A stretch of DNA of 64,000 bases from Pseudomonadota bacterium (GCA_018902755.1 JAHIQI010000056.1:49551-113550), one strand, 5' to 3'; positions 34,226 through 43,650 are shown, counted from the first letter of the stretch. Notes: a model not told the origin generated them from the sequence alone. Translations and numbers: made by a program.

Positions 34226-35062
34226 ATGAAAAAAGGAAACTTGGCCAAAGGCCTGTTGGGACTGGCCCTGGGCGCGGCCATGATTCTAGGTGGCGCCGCA
34301 GCCCAGGCCGGCGGAGGCACCATCACCATCACCGGCTCCACCACCGTGCTGCCCGTCGCCCAGAAGGCGGCCGAAGTCTACATGAAGAAGAATCCCGGCG
34401 TGCGCATCAGCGTGGCCGGCACCGGCAGCGGCGACGGCATCAAGGCCGTTATCGACGGCACCGCCGATATCGGCGACTCCAGCCGCGACATGAAGGCAAA
34501 AGAAATCAAGATGGCCAAGGAAAAGGGCGTAACCCCCAAGAAGTACACCGTGGCCATGGACTGCATCGTACCGGTGGTCAACCCGGCCAACCCGGTCAAG
34601 GACCTGAGCCTCGAGCAACTCAAGGGAATCTACACCGGCAAGGTCAAGAACTGGAAAGATGTCGGCGGCAACGACAAACCCGTCGTGGTGATCAGCCGCG
34701 ACAGCTCCAGCGGCACCTTTGAGGTGTGGAACCACAAGGTGCTGGGCAAGAAGACCCGCGTGCGTCCCGATGCCCAGCTCCAGGCCAGCAACGGCGCCGT
34801 GGCCCAGGCCGTGGCCGGCAACAAGTACGCCATCGGCTACGTGGGCATCGGCTACCTCAACCCCAAGCTCAAGGGCCTGACCGTTGACGGCGTAACCGCC
34901 AGCCCCAAGACCGCCATTGAAAAGACCTACCCCATCGCCCGAGGCCTGTACATGTTCACCAACAGTGAGCCCAAGGGCGAAGTCGCAGGCTTCATCACCT
35001 TCGTGATGGGCCCCGAGGGACAGAAGATCGTCAAGGAAGAAGGCTTCGTCCCGATCAACTAA
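34226..35062 (+). CDS. pstS: Phosphate ABC transporter substrate-binding protein PstS
   Basis: 278 aa, the short PstS class. Signal peptide ends AAAQAG. Phosphate-binding segments TGSTTVLPVAQ, VAGTGSGDGIKAVIDGTADIG, and SRDSSSGTFEVW. Ends with typical GFITFVMGPEGQKIVKEEGFVPI. Binds periplasmic phosphate for PstCAB, encoded 4.8 kb downstream. Strong AAGGAGGAAAGAG site and the four-unit Pho box upstream indicate phosphate-starvation control. Confidence 0.92.
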   Translation: MKKGNLAKGLLGLALGAAMILGGAAAQAGGGTITITGSTTVLPVAQKAAEVYMKKNPGVRISVAGTGSGDGIKAVIDGTADIGDSSRDMKAKEIKMAKEKGVTPKKYTVAMDCIVPVVNPANPVKDLSLEQLKGIYTGKVKNWKDVGGNDKPVVVISRDSSSGTFEVWNHKVLGKKTRVRPDAQLQASNGAVAQAVAGNKYAIGYVGIGYLNPKLKGLTVDGVTASPKTAIEKTYPIARGLYMFTNSEPKGEVAGFITFVMGPEGQKIVKEEGFVPIN

Positions 35063-35080
35063 GTTCCCCGTCTTGACATA

Positions 35081-35108
35081 ACCCACGGCCCTTGGCGGGG
35101 CCGTGGGT
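35081..35108 (+). terminator. Hairpin between pstS and the first porin gene
   Basis: ACCCACGGCC pairs with GGCCGTGGGT around 8 nt, followed only by CTTA. Weak as a terminator; more likely an attenuator or 3'-end stabiliser that sets pstS above the porin. Confidence 0.55.
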
Positions 35109-35180
35109 CTTAGGCAAAAAGCCGGCGGTCCGCCGGGACGGTCGACTACGCCCAAACGAACCCGAAAGGAGAGGCTAAAT

Positions 35181-36452
35181 ATGAGAGGAGTTGGCAAGGT
35201 AGCCGGAGCCATCTTTATGGCGGCTACGATGGCCATAGGTTTTTGGTCGGCGGCTCCGGCCAATGCGGCCACCCAGGCCGAGTTGGAAGCCAAGATCAAA
35301 ATGATGGAGCAGGCCCTCAATGAGATGAAGGGCCAGCTTAACCAAGTTCAGACCACCCAGGTGCAGCAGCAGGCGGTGCAACTGGCCGCCGAGAGCAAGC
35401 TTCCTTCCTGGGTGGAGCGCATGACCTTCTACGGCGACACCCGTTTCCGTTATGAGCACACCAGCTACGACGACCTAAACGGCAAGGCCAAGTCCGGCAA
35501 GGACCGCTTCCGCGTCCGCCTGCGCTTCGGCGTGCGCAGCCAGATCCACGAGGACGTGGAGTTGGGCTTCCGCATGGTCACCGGCGCCGACGACGACGCC
35601 ACCAGCACCAACCAGACCATGGGCAACTACTTCGGCGAATACAGCAAGTGGGGCCTGGACCGCGCCTACGTCAAGTGGACCCCCTCCTTCGTGCCGGGCA
35701 AGGGCCTGGCCTTCAGCTTCGGCAAGGTGCCCCAGCCCTTCATGACCTCCAAGGTCATCTGGGACGGCGACGTGGTCCCCGAGGGTGGCTTCCTGCAGTA
35801 CACCTTCAACAAGGGCGGCGCCTGGCAGCCCTACGTGCTGGCCGCTTACATGACCGTGGAGCAGGCGGGCGAATTCAGTGACAACGTGCTGGCCCCGGCG
35901 GCTCAGATCGGTGTCAAGGGCAAGGTCGGCGCTTTCAGTCTGAAGGCCTCCACCGGCTACACCTCCTGGGGTGACATGGGCGACGTGGGCAAGGTACCCG
36001 ACAGCACCAACGGCAACCCCACCTGGGAAGAGGGCGGCGGCGAGCGCATGTCCAACTTCGGCGTGTGGGACGTCTACGCCAAGGGTAGCTTCAAGTTCGA
36101 CAAGAAAGGCTCCGTGTTCGCCTGGGGTCACTACCTGACCAACCAGAGCGCCGACGGCCCCTACTCCAACAAGGACACCGGCTGGGGCGCGGGCGCGGGC
36201 GTCAAGTACGACAAGTTCGGCTTTGACGTTTGGTACAAGTACGTGGAGGCCAACGCGACTCCCGGCTTCATCGCCGACAGCGACTCCGGTTACGTCAACC
36301 GCAAGGGCTTCGTGGTCTCGGCCAGCTACCAGATGTGGAAGTACGGCAAAGTGGTGCTGAGCTACTACAACACCGATCCCATCGATTCCGACATCGATGG
36401 GGCCAGCAACGGCTCCCAGACCTTCTTCACGGACTTCGTGTTCAAGTTCTAA
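35181..36452 (+). CDS. Putative outer-membrane porin (Porin_5-like), paralogue 1
   Basis: 423 aa from the ATG at 35181 (AAGGAGAGGC). Signal peptide ending PANA, then a periplasmic coiled coil (TQAELEAKIKMMEQALNEMK...), then a beta-barrel beginning VERMTFYGDTRFRYEH and ending with the outer-membrane signature DFVFKF. Closely similar along its length to the porin at 38431. The position after pstS and before pstCAB suggests a role in phosphate or anion uptake under starvation (inference). Confidence 0.85.
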   Translation: MRGVGKVAGAIFMAATMAIGFWSAAPANAATQAELEAKIKMMEQALNEMKGQLNQVQTTQVQQQAVQLAAESKLPSWVERMTFYGDTRFRYEHTSYDDLNGKAKSGKDRFRVRLRFGVRSQIHEDVELGFRMVTGADDDATSTNQTMGNYFGEYSKWGLDRAYVKWTPSFVPGKGLAFSFGKVPQPFMTSKVIWDGDVVPEGGFLQYTFNKGGAWQPYVLAAYMTVEQAGEFSDNVLAPAAQIGVKGKVGAFSLKASTGYTSWGDMGDVGKVPDSTNGNPTWEEGGGERMSNFGVWDVYAKGSFKFDKKGSVFAWGHYLTNQSADGPYSNKDTGWGAGAGVKYDKFGFDVWYKYVEANATPGFIADSDSGYVNRKGFVVSASYQMWKYGKVVLSYYNTDPIDSDIDGASNGSQTFFTDFVFKF

Positions 36453-36512
36453 ACGAACCCACCTCGGGATCGCGGCCCCCACCCAACCTGCCGCGATCCC
36501 TCCTCGGACCCA

Positions 36513-36545
36513 GGCCTGGGGCTCCTAGCCCCGGGCCATCTTTTT
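36513..36545 (+). terminator. Terminator after porin 1
   Basis: GGCCTGGGGC/GCCCCGGGCC stem followed by ATCTTTTT. A second inverted repeat, GGGATCGCGG/CCGCGATCCC, lies just before it (36466-36499). Confidence 0.75.
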
Positions 36546-36605
36546 GCACGCCGCCTTTCCAAAAAAACCAAATCCGTCGCGGAGGCTCCGAATCCGTACA
36601 GCCGG

Positions 36606-37994
36606 CTAAAAATAGAATTGTAGGCGGGTCTGCAGGCACTGGAACACCCCGGAGCCGCCCTCCAGATTGGGCTGGTCCATGACCGAGGCGTAGACGTAGT
36701 TGACCATTATTCTCAAGTGCTGGCTCAAGTACCAATTCAACCCCACGGTGAGGTTGGCTTCGCGGCCGCCGTGTATGCCGCCGGAGTCCAGATCCAGATA
36801 GGAAACGCGGGCCGCCGTCTCCCAGGCCCCCCAACCACTACCCGAGCCTCTGTCAAACTCGTCCCTGGGTACGATCCGCCCGAAGTTGGCCAGCGCGCGG
36901 TTGTAGGGCCGCTGCTCGCCAGTGAGGAAATAGCTCCCCTGCAAATAAAAGCCGGTGAACGTTTTGCCGCCGTCTTGCGTATCCACCAGGGAGGTGATGA
37001 TCTCGCCCTGGAGGGACAGGGAGCCCCTTTGCCAAGCGGCCTCCACACCCAGATTGTTGGCCCGGTTGAACTCGAATTCGCCGGTGCTGACAAGCCGGTC
37101 AGTGGCCAAATAGCTTTCGGGCCGGGAATCGTATTTGAGGAGGCCGTTTCCCGGCCGGTAGCTGTAACTGAGGCCCAAATGCAAAAGCTCGGCGCCCTGG
37201 TTTTCATACCAGGCCAGGCCGGTGACGCGGGTGGTGAAATCACGGGCGCCGCTGAAAGAATCTGTGAAAGACTCTCCCGGCGAGGAGAAGCCCGCCGCCA
37301 CGGTCAGACGCCGTTCAAACAAGGGCGTCATGAATTGCACCCCCCAGTTGCGTCCCGGCGCCAGGGCATCGGCAAGGGAACGTTCCATGAAGGTGTCGTT
37401 CTGGGAACTGGTCATGTACTCAAGGGAAAACGGCTCCTTTTGGTAGCCCAGCCGAAAGTAGCCGTCCTTGGGGAAATCCTTTAGCCCCGCCCACAGGTCC
37501 ACCCGGTCGTCGGCGTCGCCCGTGAGGTCCCACTGAAATTTGTACTGGATCAGGTTCAGGAAATGTCCCTTGACATAGGCCCGGAAACGCCGGAACTCCC
37601 CGCCGCTGTTGTCGGTGTCCGGGTAGGCCGACTTCACGCCCGATCCCGGGTCCATGTAACCCAGGTCATAGTCACACCAGAAGCCCATGATGACCTTGAA
37701 ACGGTCCCGCGCCAAGGATTGGATGATCAGGCCGTTGTCCCAGTAAATGAAACTGTCGGTGCCCACGTTGGCGGCCCCGCCGTCGCTGGCCAGGCCGAAT
37801 AGGTTGCGCAGGCCTTTGTCGAAGTCCAAAACACGCTCACGCTCGGCCCCGGCAGGCGTTCTGTCCTGCTTCTGTTGTTCATGCGGCCTTTCCGGGGTGG
37901 TGAAAGCGGCGCAGGCGGGCCCCGCATCCCAAGTCCATATACATAGCACCAGTATGCAGGAGGTCAAAAAGGCCTTGGAAGGATGGGACTTCAA
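36606..37994 (-). CDS. OprP/OprO-family phosphate-selective porin
   Basis: 462 aa from a TTG; no ATG or GTG gives a better signal peptide. Signal peptide ends GPACAA. The mature barrel contains RFRAYVKGHFLNLIQYKFQWDL-type segments (quoted in part) and GYFRLGYQKEPFSLEYMTSSQNDTFMERS, the core of the OprP family (PF07396); it ends in FYF. OprP forms phosphate- or polyphosphate-selective trimers in the outer membrane. It is transcribed against the neighbouring porins, between pstS and pstC. No Pho box was found in its upstream region. Confidence 0.85.
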   Translation of the reverse strand: MKSHPSKAFLTSCILVLCIWTWDAGPACAAFTTPERPHEQQKQDRTPAGAERERVLDFDKGLRNLFGLASDGGAANVGTDSFIYWDNGLIIQSLARDRFKVIMGFWCDYDLGYMDPGSGVKSAYPDTDNSGGEFRRFRAYVKGHFLNLIQYKFQWDLTGDADDRVDLWAGLKDFPKDGYFRLGYQKEPFSLEYMTSSQNDTFMERSLADALAPGRNWGVQFMTPLFERRLTVAAGFSSPGESFTDSFSGARDFTTRVTGLAWYENQGAELLHLGLSYSYRPGNGLLKYDSRPESYLATDRLVSTGEFEFNRANNLGVEAAWQRGSLSLQGEIITSLVDTQDGGKTFTGFYLQGSYFLTGEQRPYNRALANFGRIVPRDEFDRGSGSGWGAWETAARVSYLDLDSGGIHGGREANLTVGLNWYLSQHLRIMVNYVYASVMDQPNLEGGSGVFQCLQTRLQFYF

Positions 37995-38430
37995 TATCTA
38001 GACACCTTTGGACCTGATTCTAGACGGTTGGTCGGCCGAGGAGATCAGGGCCGCGTGGCGCCCCATTATATTGGTCCGGGTGGTTGAATCAAGGAATGCT
38101 TATCTAGATGTGCCCCCCGGAGGGACGTCTTGGGCGTTCGGGGCAAGTTAGCCCACTATACCTTAGGCCATCGGTTCTAATCACCCCGTTGTTATTGTTT
38201 TCATTTAAACATATCGATCGGTGGCCCTCAGCCCGTCACGGTCACTGGTGTCGCATATCTTTACAGTAAAGAATTATTTCATCTTGACGGGCTCGGCCGC
38301 GCTGGGGCAACATTTTATCTACATAAAAGTGAATTTTATCACATAGTCGCTGACGCATGGATTACACGGGTATCTCGCACTGATTGAAGCTGATTGCTCC
38401 TGGGAGGAACGAGAGCAGGAGAGGAAAACA
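37995..38430. other. Divergent intergenic region between two porin genes
   Basis: 436 bp, more AT-rich than the genes. No ORF with coding character. I found no 11-bp-spaced Pho units here; GTCACGGTCAC at 38235 has 6-bp spacing and does not fit. It must hold the promoters of both porin genes. Confidence 0.6.
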
Positions 38431-39693
38431 GTGGCTAGCATGAAAAGGCTGATGATGGCCCTGGCCTTGGGACTGTGCATGTTGCCCTCCAGTTGGGCGG
38501 CGGCGGCCACCCAAGCAGATTTGGAAGCCAAGATAAAGGCCATGGAGCAGGCCCTGCAGGAATTGAAAGTCCAGCTGGGCCAGGTGCAACAAGAACAAAT
38601 ATCACAGAGCCAGGCGGTCCAAGCCGCCGCGGCCAACAAGCTACCCAACTGGGTGGAGCGCATAACCTTCTTCGGGGACGTGCGTTTCCGCTACGAGCAC
38701 AGCAACTATGACGACCTGAACGGGGCCTCCAAGTCCGATAGAGACCGTTTCCGGGTGCGCCTGCGCTTCGGGGCGCGCAGCCAGATCCACGAGGACGTGG
38801 AGTTGGGCATGCGCATGACCCTGGGCAGCGACACCGACCCCACCAGCACCAACCAGACCATGGGCAACTACTTCGGCGAATACAACAACTTGGGCGTGGA
38901 CCAGGCCTATGTGAAGTGGACCCCCTCCCTGGTGCCGGACAAGGGCCTCACCTTCAGCTTCGGCAAGGTGCCCCAACCCTTCGTCACCACCAAGATCATC
39001 TGGGATAGCGACGTGGTGCCCGAGGGCGCGTTCATCAACTACACCTTCAACAAGGGCGGCGACTGGCAGCCTTTTGTCACCGCGGCCTTCATGACCGTGA
39101 ACCAGCCCGGCGACTGGAGCAAAAACACCTACGCCCCGGCCGCCCAGCTGGGTATTAGGGGCAAGGCCGGCAACCTCACCCTGTCTGGCGAGGTGGGCTA
39201 CACTTCCTGGGGCGACCTGGGCGACGCGGGCAACCTGCCCCCCAACCTTCACGGCACCCCCACCTATGTGGAGGGTGGCGAGACCCGCACCACCAATTAC
39301 GAAGTTGTCGATATTTACGCCCGAGCCGTATTCAAGTTTTCACCCAAGGGCTCGGTGGGCCTGTGGGGCCATGTGCTCAAGAACCAGGACTCCGAGGGGC
39401 CCTATCAGGACAAGGATACAGGTTACGGCGCGGCGGCCTGGGTCAGCTACGGCAAGTTCATGTTCGACGTGCTCTACAAGAACGTGCAGGCCAACGCCAC
39501 CCCGGGCTTCATCGCCGACAGCGACTCCAACTACGTCAACCGCAAGGGCTGGCAGATCGACGTCCATTACAGGATGTGGGAGTACGGCAACCTGATCGTG
39601 ACCTACTACAACACCGAACCCGAGGATGACGCGGTCCCCGGCGCCACCAACAAGTCCCAGACCATTTTCGTGAATACCATCTTCAAGTTCTAG
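38431..39693 (+). CDS. Putative outer-membrane porin (Porin_5-like), paralogue 2
   Basis: 420 aa from a GTG with AGGAGAGG 6-10 nt upstream; ATG at 38440 is an alternative. Same plan as the protein at 35181: signal peptide, coiled coil (TQADLEAKIKAMEQALQELK), barrel with SQIHEDVELGMRM, FSFGKVPQPF and ANATPGFIADSDSNYVNRKG shared almost word for word, ending NTIFKF. Immediately upstream of pstCAB but separated by a terminator and a Pho box. Confidence 0.85.
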   Translation: MASMKRLMMALALGLCMLPSSWAAAATQADLEAKIKAMEQALQELKVQLGQVQQEQISQSQAVQAAAANKLPNWVERITFFGDVRFRYEHSNYDDLNGASKSDRDRFRVRLRFGARSQIHEDVELGMRMTLGSDTDPTSTNQTMGNYFGEYNNLGVDQAYVKWTPSLVPDKGLTFSFGKVPQPFVTTKIIWDSDVVPEGAFINYTFNKGGDWQPFVTAAFMTVNQPGDWSKNTYAPAAQLGIRGKAGNLTLSGEVGYTSWGDLGDAGNLPPNLHGTPTYVEGGETRTTNYEVVDIYARAVFKFSPKGSVGLWGHVLKNQDSEGPYQDKDTGYGAAAWVSYGKFMFDVLYKNVQANATPGFIADSDSNYVNRKGWQIDVHYRMWEYGNLIVTYYNTEPEDDAVPGATNKSQTIFVNTIFKF

Positions 39694-39705
39694 CCAACCA
39701 ACACC

Positions 39706-39738
39706 ACGCCCCCGGCCTTGACCGGCCGGGGGCGTTTC
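39706..39738 (+). terminator. Terminator after porin 2
   Basis: ACGCCCCCGGCC and CCGGCCGGGGGCGT around TTGA, followed by TTCCT. Confidence 0.85.
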
Positions 39739-39768
39739 CTGACTCGAAATTTCCTCCCCTGCCCTCTT

Positions 39769-39797
39769 TGTCACACGCCTGTAACATTACAGTCACC
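39769..39797 (+). promoter_or_regulatory. Candidate Pho box upstream of pstC
   Basis: Three units at 11-bp steps: TGTCAC (39769), TGTAAC (39780) and AGTCAC (39791). It starts 31 bp after the porin terminator and ends 66 bp before the pstC ATG. Confidence 0.75.
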
Positions 39798-39862
39798 ATT
39801 AGGAAATATCCGGGCATTACATTTAGTGCAAAGTTGATGTGTTTTGCCAAGGATGATATCTG

Positions 39863-40831
39863 ATGCTGCAAATTCCTGAGGCCCAAGTCATCGTAGGGGA
39901 CAACGCCCCGCCGGTGGCTGTCGCCCCTTTGACCAAGCGCAAGGTGACCAGCACCGTGCAGGAGGCGCGCATCCGGCGCGTCTTCGTGGTGTCCGGTTTC
40001 TTCTCGGTCATCATTATGGGGCTTATAGTACTGTTTTTGTTCAAGGAAGGCCTGGGGCTCTTCTCCACGGTGAGCGTAAAGGACTTCCTTTTCGGTGAGT
40101 TCTGGTACCCCACCTACGACCCGGCCGACTTCGGCATCCTGCCGCTTATCGCGGGCTCCATGGCCGTGACCGTCATCTCCTCGGCCATCGCGGTGCCCCT
40201 GGGGGTGGGCGCGGCCCTGTACCTGGGCGAGGTGGCCGGCCACCGCACCCGGGAGATACTCAAGCCCGCGGTGGAGCTTTTGGCCAGCCTGCCCTCGGTG
40301 GTCCTGGGCTTCGTGGGCATGGTGGTCATCGCGCCCCTGATGCAACAGTGGTGGGACATCCCCACCGGGCTCAACATACTCAACGCCTCCATGATGCTGG
40401 CCATCATGGCCATACCCACCATCGCTTCCATCTCCGAGGACGCCCTGCACGCGGTGCCCAAGGATCTGGTGGAAGCCTCCCTGGCCCTGGGGGCCACCCG
40501 CCTGGAGACCCTGACCAGGGTGATCATCCCCGGTGCCATTTCCGGCATGGGCACCGGGGTGATCCTGGGCATGAGCCGGGCCATGGGCGAGACCATGGTG
40601 GTGTTGATGGTGGCCGGCGGCGCGGCCCAGATACCCACCAGCATTTTCGAGTCGGTGCGGCCCCTGCCCGCCACCATCGCCGCCGAGATGGGCGAGACGC
40701 CCTTCGGCTCCGAGCACTACCACGCCCTGTTCGCCATCGGCATCGTGTTGTTCCTGTTGACCATGGGCTTCAACCTGGTGGCCGCCTACATAAGCCGGCG
40801 CTTCCACCAGAAAGGAGCGGCCACCTTATGA
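39863..40831 (+). CDS. pstC: Phosphate ABC transporter permease PstC
   Basis: 322 aa. Cytoplasmic N-terminus, then six or so membrane helices; BPD_transp_1 EAA loop DLVEASLALGATRLETLTRV and ISGMGTGVILGMSRAMGETM are classic PstC. Its stop overlaps the pstA start (ATGA). Forms the channel with PstA for phosphate delivered by PstS. Confidence 0.94.
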   Translation: MLQIPEAQVIVGDNAPPVAVAPLTKRKVTSTVQEARIRRVFVVSGFFSVIIMGLIVLFLFKEGLGLFSTVSVKDFLFGEFWYPTYDPADFGILPLIAGSMAVTVISSAIAVPLGVGAALYLGEVAGHRTREILKPAVELLASLPSVVLGFVGMVVIAPLMQQWWDIPTGLNILNASMMLAIMAIPTIASISEDALHAVPKDLVEASLALGATRLETLTRVIIPGAISGMGTGVILGMSRAMGETMVVLMVAGGAAQIPTSIFESVRPLPATIAAEMGETPFGSEHYHALFAIGIVLFLLTMGFNLVAAYISRRFHQKGAATL

Positions 40832-41697
40832 GCCGCCATTCCCTGGCCTCGCGCCACTTCAGCCAAAACCTGGCCTTCACCGTGTTCCGCCTGATCATGC
40901 TCACGGTGCTGGCGGCCCTGGGGGGCATCCTGCTCTACGTGTTCATCCACGGCATCAGCGCCATAAGCTGGGAGTTTCTGACCGCCGAGCCCACCAACTC
41001 CATGACCACCGGAGGCATCTTCCCGGCCATCATGGGCACCCTGTACCTCACGGTGGGGGCCATCCTGGTGGCCCTGCCCCTGGGCGTGGCCGCGGCCATC
41101 TACCTCAGCGAGTACGCCACCGACGGCAGGACGCTCAGGATCGTGCGCCTGGGCATCCAGAACCTGGCCGGGGTGCCCAGCGTGGTCTTCGGCCTGTTCG
41201 GCCTGGCCCTGTTCGTGGGCTACTTCCACCTGGGCATCTCCATCGCCGCCGGTTCGCTCACCCTGGGCCTTCTTATTCTGCCCACCATCATCGGGGCCAG
41301 CGAGGAGGCTCTCAGGCAGGTGCCCAGCACCTTCCGCGAGGCCTCCCTGGGCCTGGGGGCCACCCGCTGGCAGACCATCCGCAAGGTGGTGCTCCCGGCG
41401 GCCCTGCCGGGCATCCTCACCGGCTCCATCCTGGGCATCGGCCGCGCGGCGGGCGAGACCGCGCCCATCATGTTCACCGCCGCCACCTTCTACACCATCG
41501 GCCTGCCCCGCTCGCCCCTGGACACGGTGATGGCCCTGCCTTATCACATCTACGTATTGGCCACGGCCGGGACTCACATAGAACAGACCCGGCCCCTGCA
41601 GTACGGCACGGTGCTGGTCCTGATCAGCATGGTGCTGGGGCTGTCCCTGGTGGCCATCATTATCCGCACCCGCATGCGAAAGACCAAACAATGGTAA
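40828..41697 (+). CDS. pstA: Phosphate ABC transporter permease PstA
   Basis: 289 aa. EAA loop STFREASLGLGATRWQTIRK, then PGILTGSILGIGRAAGETAP, and the C-terminal QYGTVLVL...IRTRMRK. The start ATG overlaps the pstC stop, and its own end overlaps pstB by 7 bp. Partner of PstC. Confidence 0.94.
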   Translation: MSRHSLASRHFSQNLAFTVFRLIMLTVLAALGGILLYVFIHGISAISWEFLTAEPTNSMTTGGIFPAIMGTLYLTVGAILVALPLGVAAAIYLSEYATDGRTLRIVRLGIQNLAGVPSVVFGLFGLALFVGYFHLGISIAAGSLTLGLLILPTIIGASEEALRQVPSTFREASLGLGATRWQTIRKVVLPAALPGILTGSILGIGRAAGETAPIMFTAATFYTIGLPRSPLDTVMALPYHIYVLATAGTHIEQTRPLQYGTVLVLISMVLGLSLVAIIIRTRMRKTKQW

Positions 41698-42512
41698 AAG
41701 CCAGCGCCGCCGCGCAGAGCCTGGAAGAATCCCAAGGCCGCCCCAGCGCCAAGCCGGAAAGACCCATCATCGAGGTCCGGGGCCTGAACTTCTATTACGG
41801 CGATTTCCAGGCCCTGACCGACATCAACATGACCGTGAAACGCAACCAGGTGACCGCCCTCATCGGCCCCTCGGGCTGTGGCAAGTCCACCTTCTTGCGC
41901 CTTTTGAACCGCATGAACGAGCTGATCCCCGGCACCAGGGTGGAGGGCGAACTCCTGTTCGAGGGCATCAACCTCTACGACCCCCACGTGGACCCGGTGG
42001 ACGTGCGCCGCAGGGTGGGCATGGTCTTCCAGAAGCCCAACCCCTTCCCCAAGACCATCTACAACAACGTGGCCTACGGGCCGCGCCTGCACGGTCTCAA
42101 GGAAGCCAAGAACCTGGACAACATCGTGGAGCGCTCGCTCAAGTCCGCCGCCCTGTGGGACGAGGTAAAAGACATCCTGCACCAGAGCGCCCTGGGGCTC
42201 TCCGGCGGCCAGCAGCAGCGCCTGTGCATCGCCCGGGCCATCGCCATGTCGCCCGAGGTGCTTCTGATGGACGAGCCCACCAGCGCCCTTGACCCCATCG
42301 CCACCAGCCGCATCGAAGAATTGGTCAAGGAATTGAAGCAGAGCTATACTGTCATAATAGTCACCCACAACATGCAGCAAGCAGCCCGGGTCAGCGACGA
42401 CACAGCCTTTTTCTACATGGGCCGCCTGGTCGAGATGGGCCCCACCGAGGGAATCTTCACCAAGCCCCAAAAAGAACAGACCGAACACTACATCACCGGC
42501 CGCTTTGGTTAG
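41691..42512 (+). CDS. pstB: Phosphate ABC transporter ATPase PstB
   Basis: 273 aa. Walker A IGPSGCGKSTFLRLLNRMN, PstB-specific FQKPNPFPKTIYNNVAYG, signature LSGGQQQRLCIARA, Walker B VLLMDEPTSALDP, H-loop VTHNMQQAARVSD. About 22 extra residues at the N-terminus. Powers PstCA. No terminator after it; R1 copy F lies between it and phoU. Confidence 0.96.
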   Translation: MVKASAAAQSLEESQGRPSAKPERPIIEVRGLNFYYGDFQALTDINMTVKRNQVTALIGPSGCGKSTFLRLLNRMNELIPGTRVEGELLFEGINLYDPHVDPVDVRRRVGMVFQKPNPFPKTIYNNVAYGPRLHGLKEAKNLDNIVERSLKSAALWDEVKDILHQSALGLSGGQQQRLCIARAIAMSPEVLLMDEPTSALDPIATSRIEELVKELKQSYTVIIVTHNMQQAARVSDDTAFFYMGRLVEMGPTEGIFTKPQKEQTEHYITGRFG

Positions 42513-42618
42513 CCTGGACATTTCATGAAAGCTGGGCGGCAATGAGTAACGATTTGGTTTTTACGGGGTCCTTATGAAAGAGGCTTCCGCCCTATTGTGG
42601 TGCGGTTTGTACTCGGCC

Positions 42619-42740
42619 CCGGCACAGCCGGCAGCCGGCAGACAAGGCGTCTGGCAAGGGAGGGCCGGGGGCGTAGCCAAAGCTACGTCGAGGCCCGAGC
42701 GCAGCCAGCAATGCGGTATGCAGGCGGCTGGCGCAGCCGG
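42619..42740. repeat. R1 palindromic repeat, copy F
   Basis: CCGGCACAGCC to GGCGCAGCCGG, with stem GGCGTAG/CTACGTC around CCAAAG. The only copy inside a co-directional gene pair (pstB-phoU), so a processing or stability role in the pst mRNA is possible. Confidence 0.8.
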
Positions 42741-42795
42741 ACGCACGGCTTTCATGAAATATTCGGGCTAAACCGCCCCTCGGGAGAAAACGTCA

Positions 42796-43482
42796 ATGCA
42801 AGGGCTATCGTACTTTCATCGTCGCATGCAGGAGGTCAAGGAAGACCTTCTGAAAATGGCCGGCCGGGCAGAAGAAGCCGTTTACACCGCCACCCAGGCC
42901 CTGGTCAAACGCGACCGGTCCCTGGCGCATGCGGTGATTCAGGGCGACCGGCGCATCGATCTGATGCAAAACGAGATCGAGGAACGCTGCATCAGCCTTT
43001 TGGCCACCCAGCAGCCGGTGGCCGTGGACCTGCGCTTTTTATCGGCGGTGATCAAGATCACCAGCTTTTTGGAGCGCATGGGCGACCAGGCCGTGAACCT
43101 GGCCCAGCGGGTGGAGGTTTTGGCCGAGATGAGCCCCAGCGAGACTCCGGCCACCCTGCTGCAGATGGGCGAAATCGCCCGGGATATGGCCAAGGCCTGC
43201 CTGGACGCCTTCGTGGCCGAGGACGTGGCCAAGGCCACGGCGGTTTTGGCCCGGGACGACGATTTGGATCATCTGTGCCGCAGCTTCCTGGAGGAGATGA
43301 TCACCTGGATGACCGAGGAGCGCCGGGTCATCCGCCGGGGGGTGGAATACGTCCTGGCCAGCCGCCATTTGGAGCGCATCGGCGATGAGGCCACCAACGT
43401 GGCCGAAGAGGTGGTCTACCTGGTGGAAGGCCGCATCATCCGCCACGGCGGCAAGCCCGAAACGGCGGCGGGCCCGCGCTAG
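42796..43482 (+). CDS. phoU: Phosphate signalling complex protein PhoU
   Basis: 228 aa, normal PhoU length. Two three-helix repeats, each with the metal-binding E/D pattern (for example DRRIDLMQNEIEERC; FLERMGDQAVNLAQR; LERIGDEATNVAEEVVY). Links PstSCAB activity to the PhoR-PhoB system. 283 bp after pstB, the gap holding R1 copy F. phoR and phoB are not in the window. Confidence 0.94.
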   Translation: MQGLSYFHRRMQEVKEDLLKMAGRAEEAVYTATQALVKRDRSLAHAVIQGDRRIDLMQNEIEERCISLLATQQPVAVDLRFLSAVIKITSFLERMGDQAVNLAQRVEVLAEMSPSETPATLLQMGEIARDMAKACLDAFVAEDVAKATAVLARDDDLDHLCRSFLEEMITWMTEERRVIRRGVEYVLASRHLERIGDEATNVAEEVVYLVEGRIIRHGGKPETAAGPR

Positions 43483-43502
43483 CCCATCTTGATTGCCAAT
43501 CC

Positions 43503-43539
43503 GGCCGCGGCCGCTCCCAGGGGCGGCCGCGGTCTTTTT
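43503..43539 (+). terminator. Terminator of the pst-phoU operon
   Basis: GCCGCGGCCGC and GCGGCCGCGGT arms around a short loop, followed by CTTTTT. Confidence 0.88.
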
Positions 43540-43650
43540 AGGGACCAGGGCCGACCGCAAAGGGCTTGCAAGTGGGCCGCGATACGGTTATTAATCCAGA
43601 CTCATCCTGGAACGCCAACCTTATTCCCCCGAGCCAAAGGTATTAATTAA

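Noticed and set aside
38235..38256. Pho box before OprP or porin 2
   Set aside because: GTCAC motifs occur but at 6-bp spacing, not 11; no third unit.
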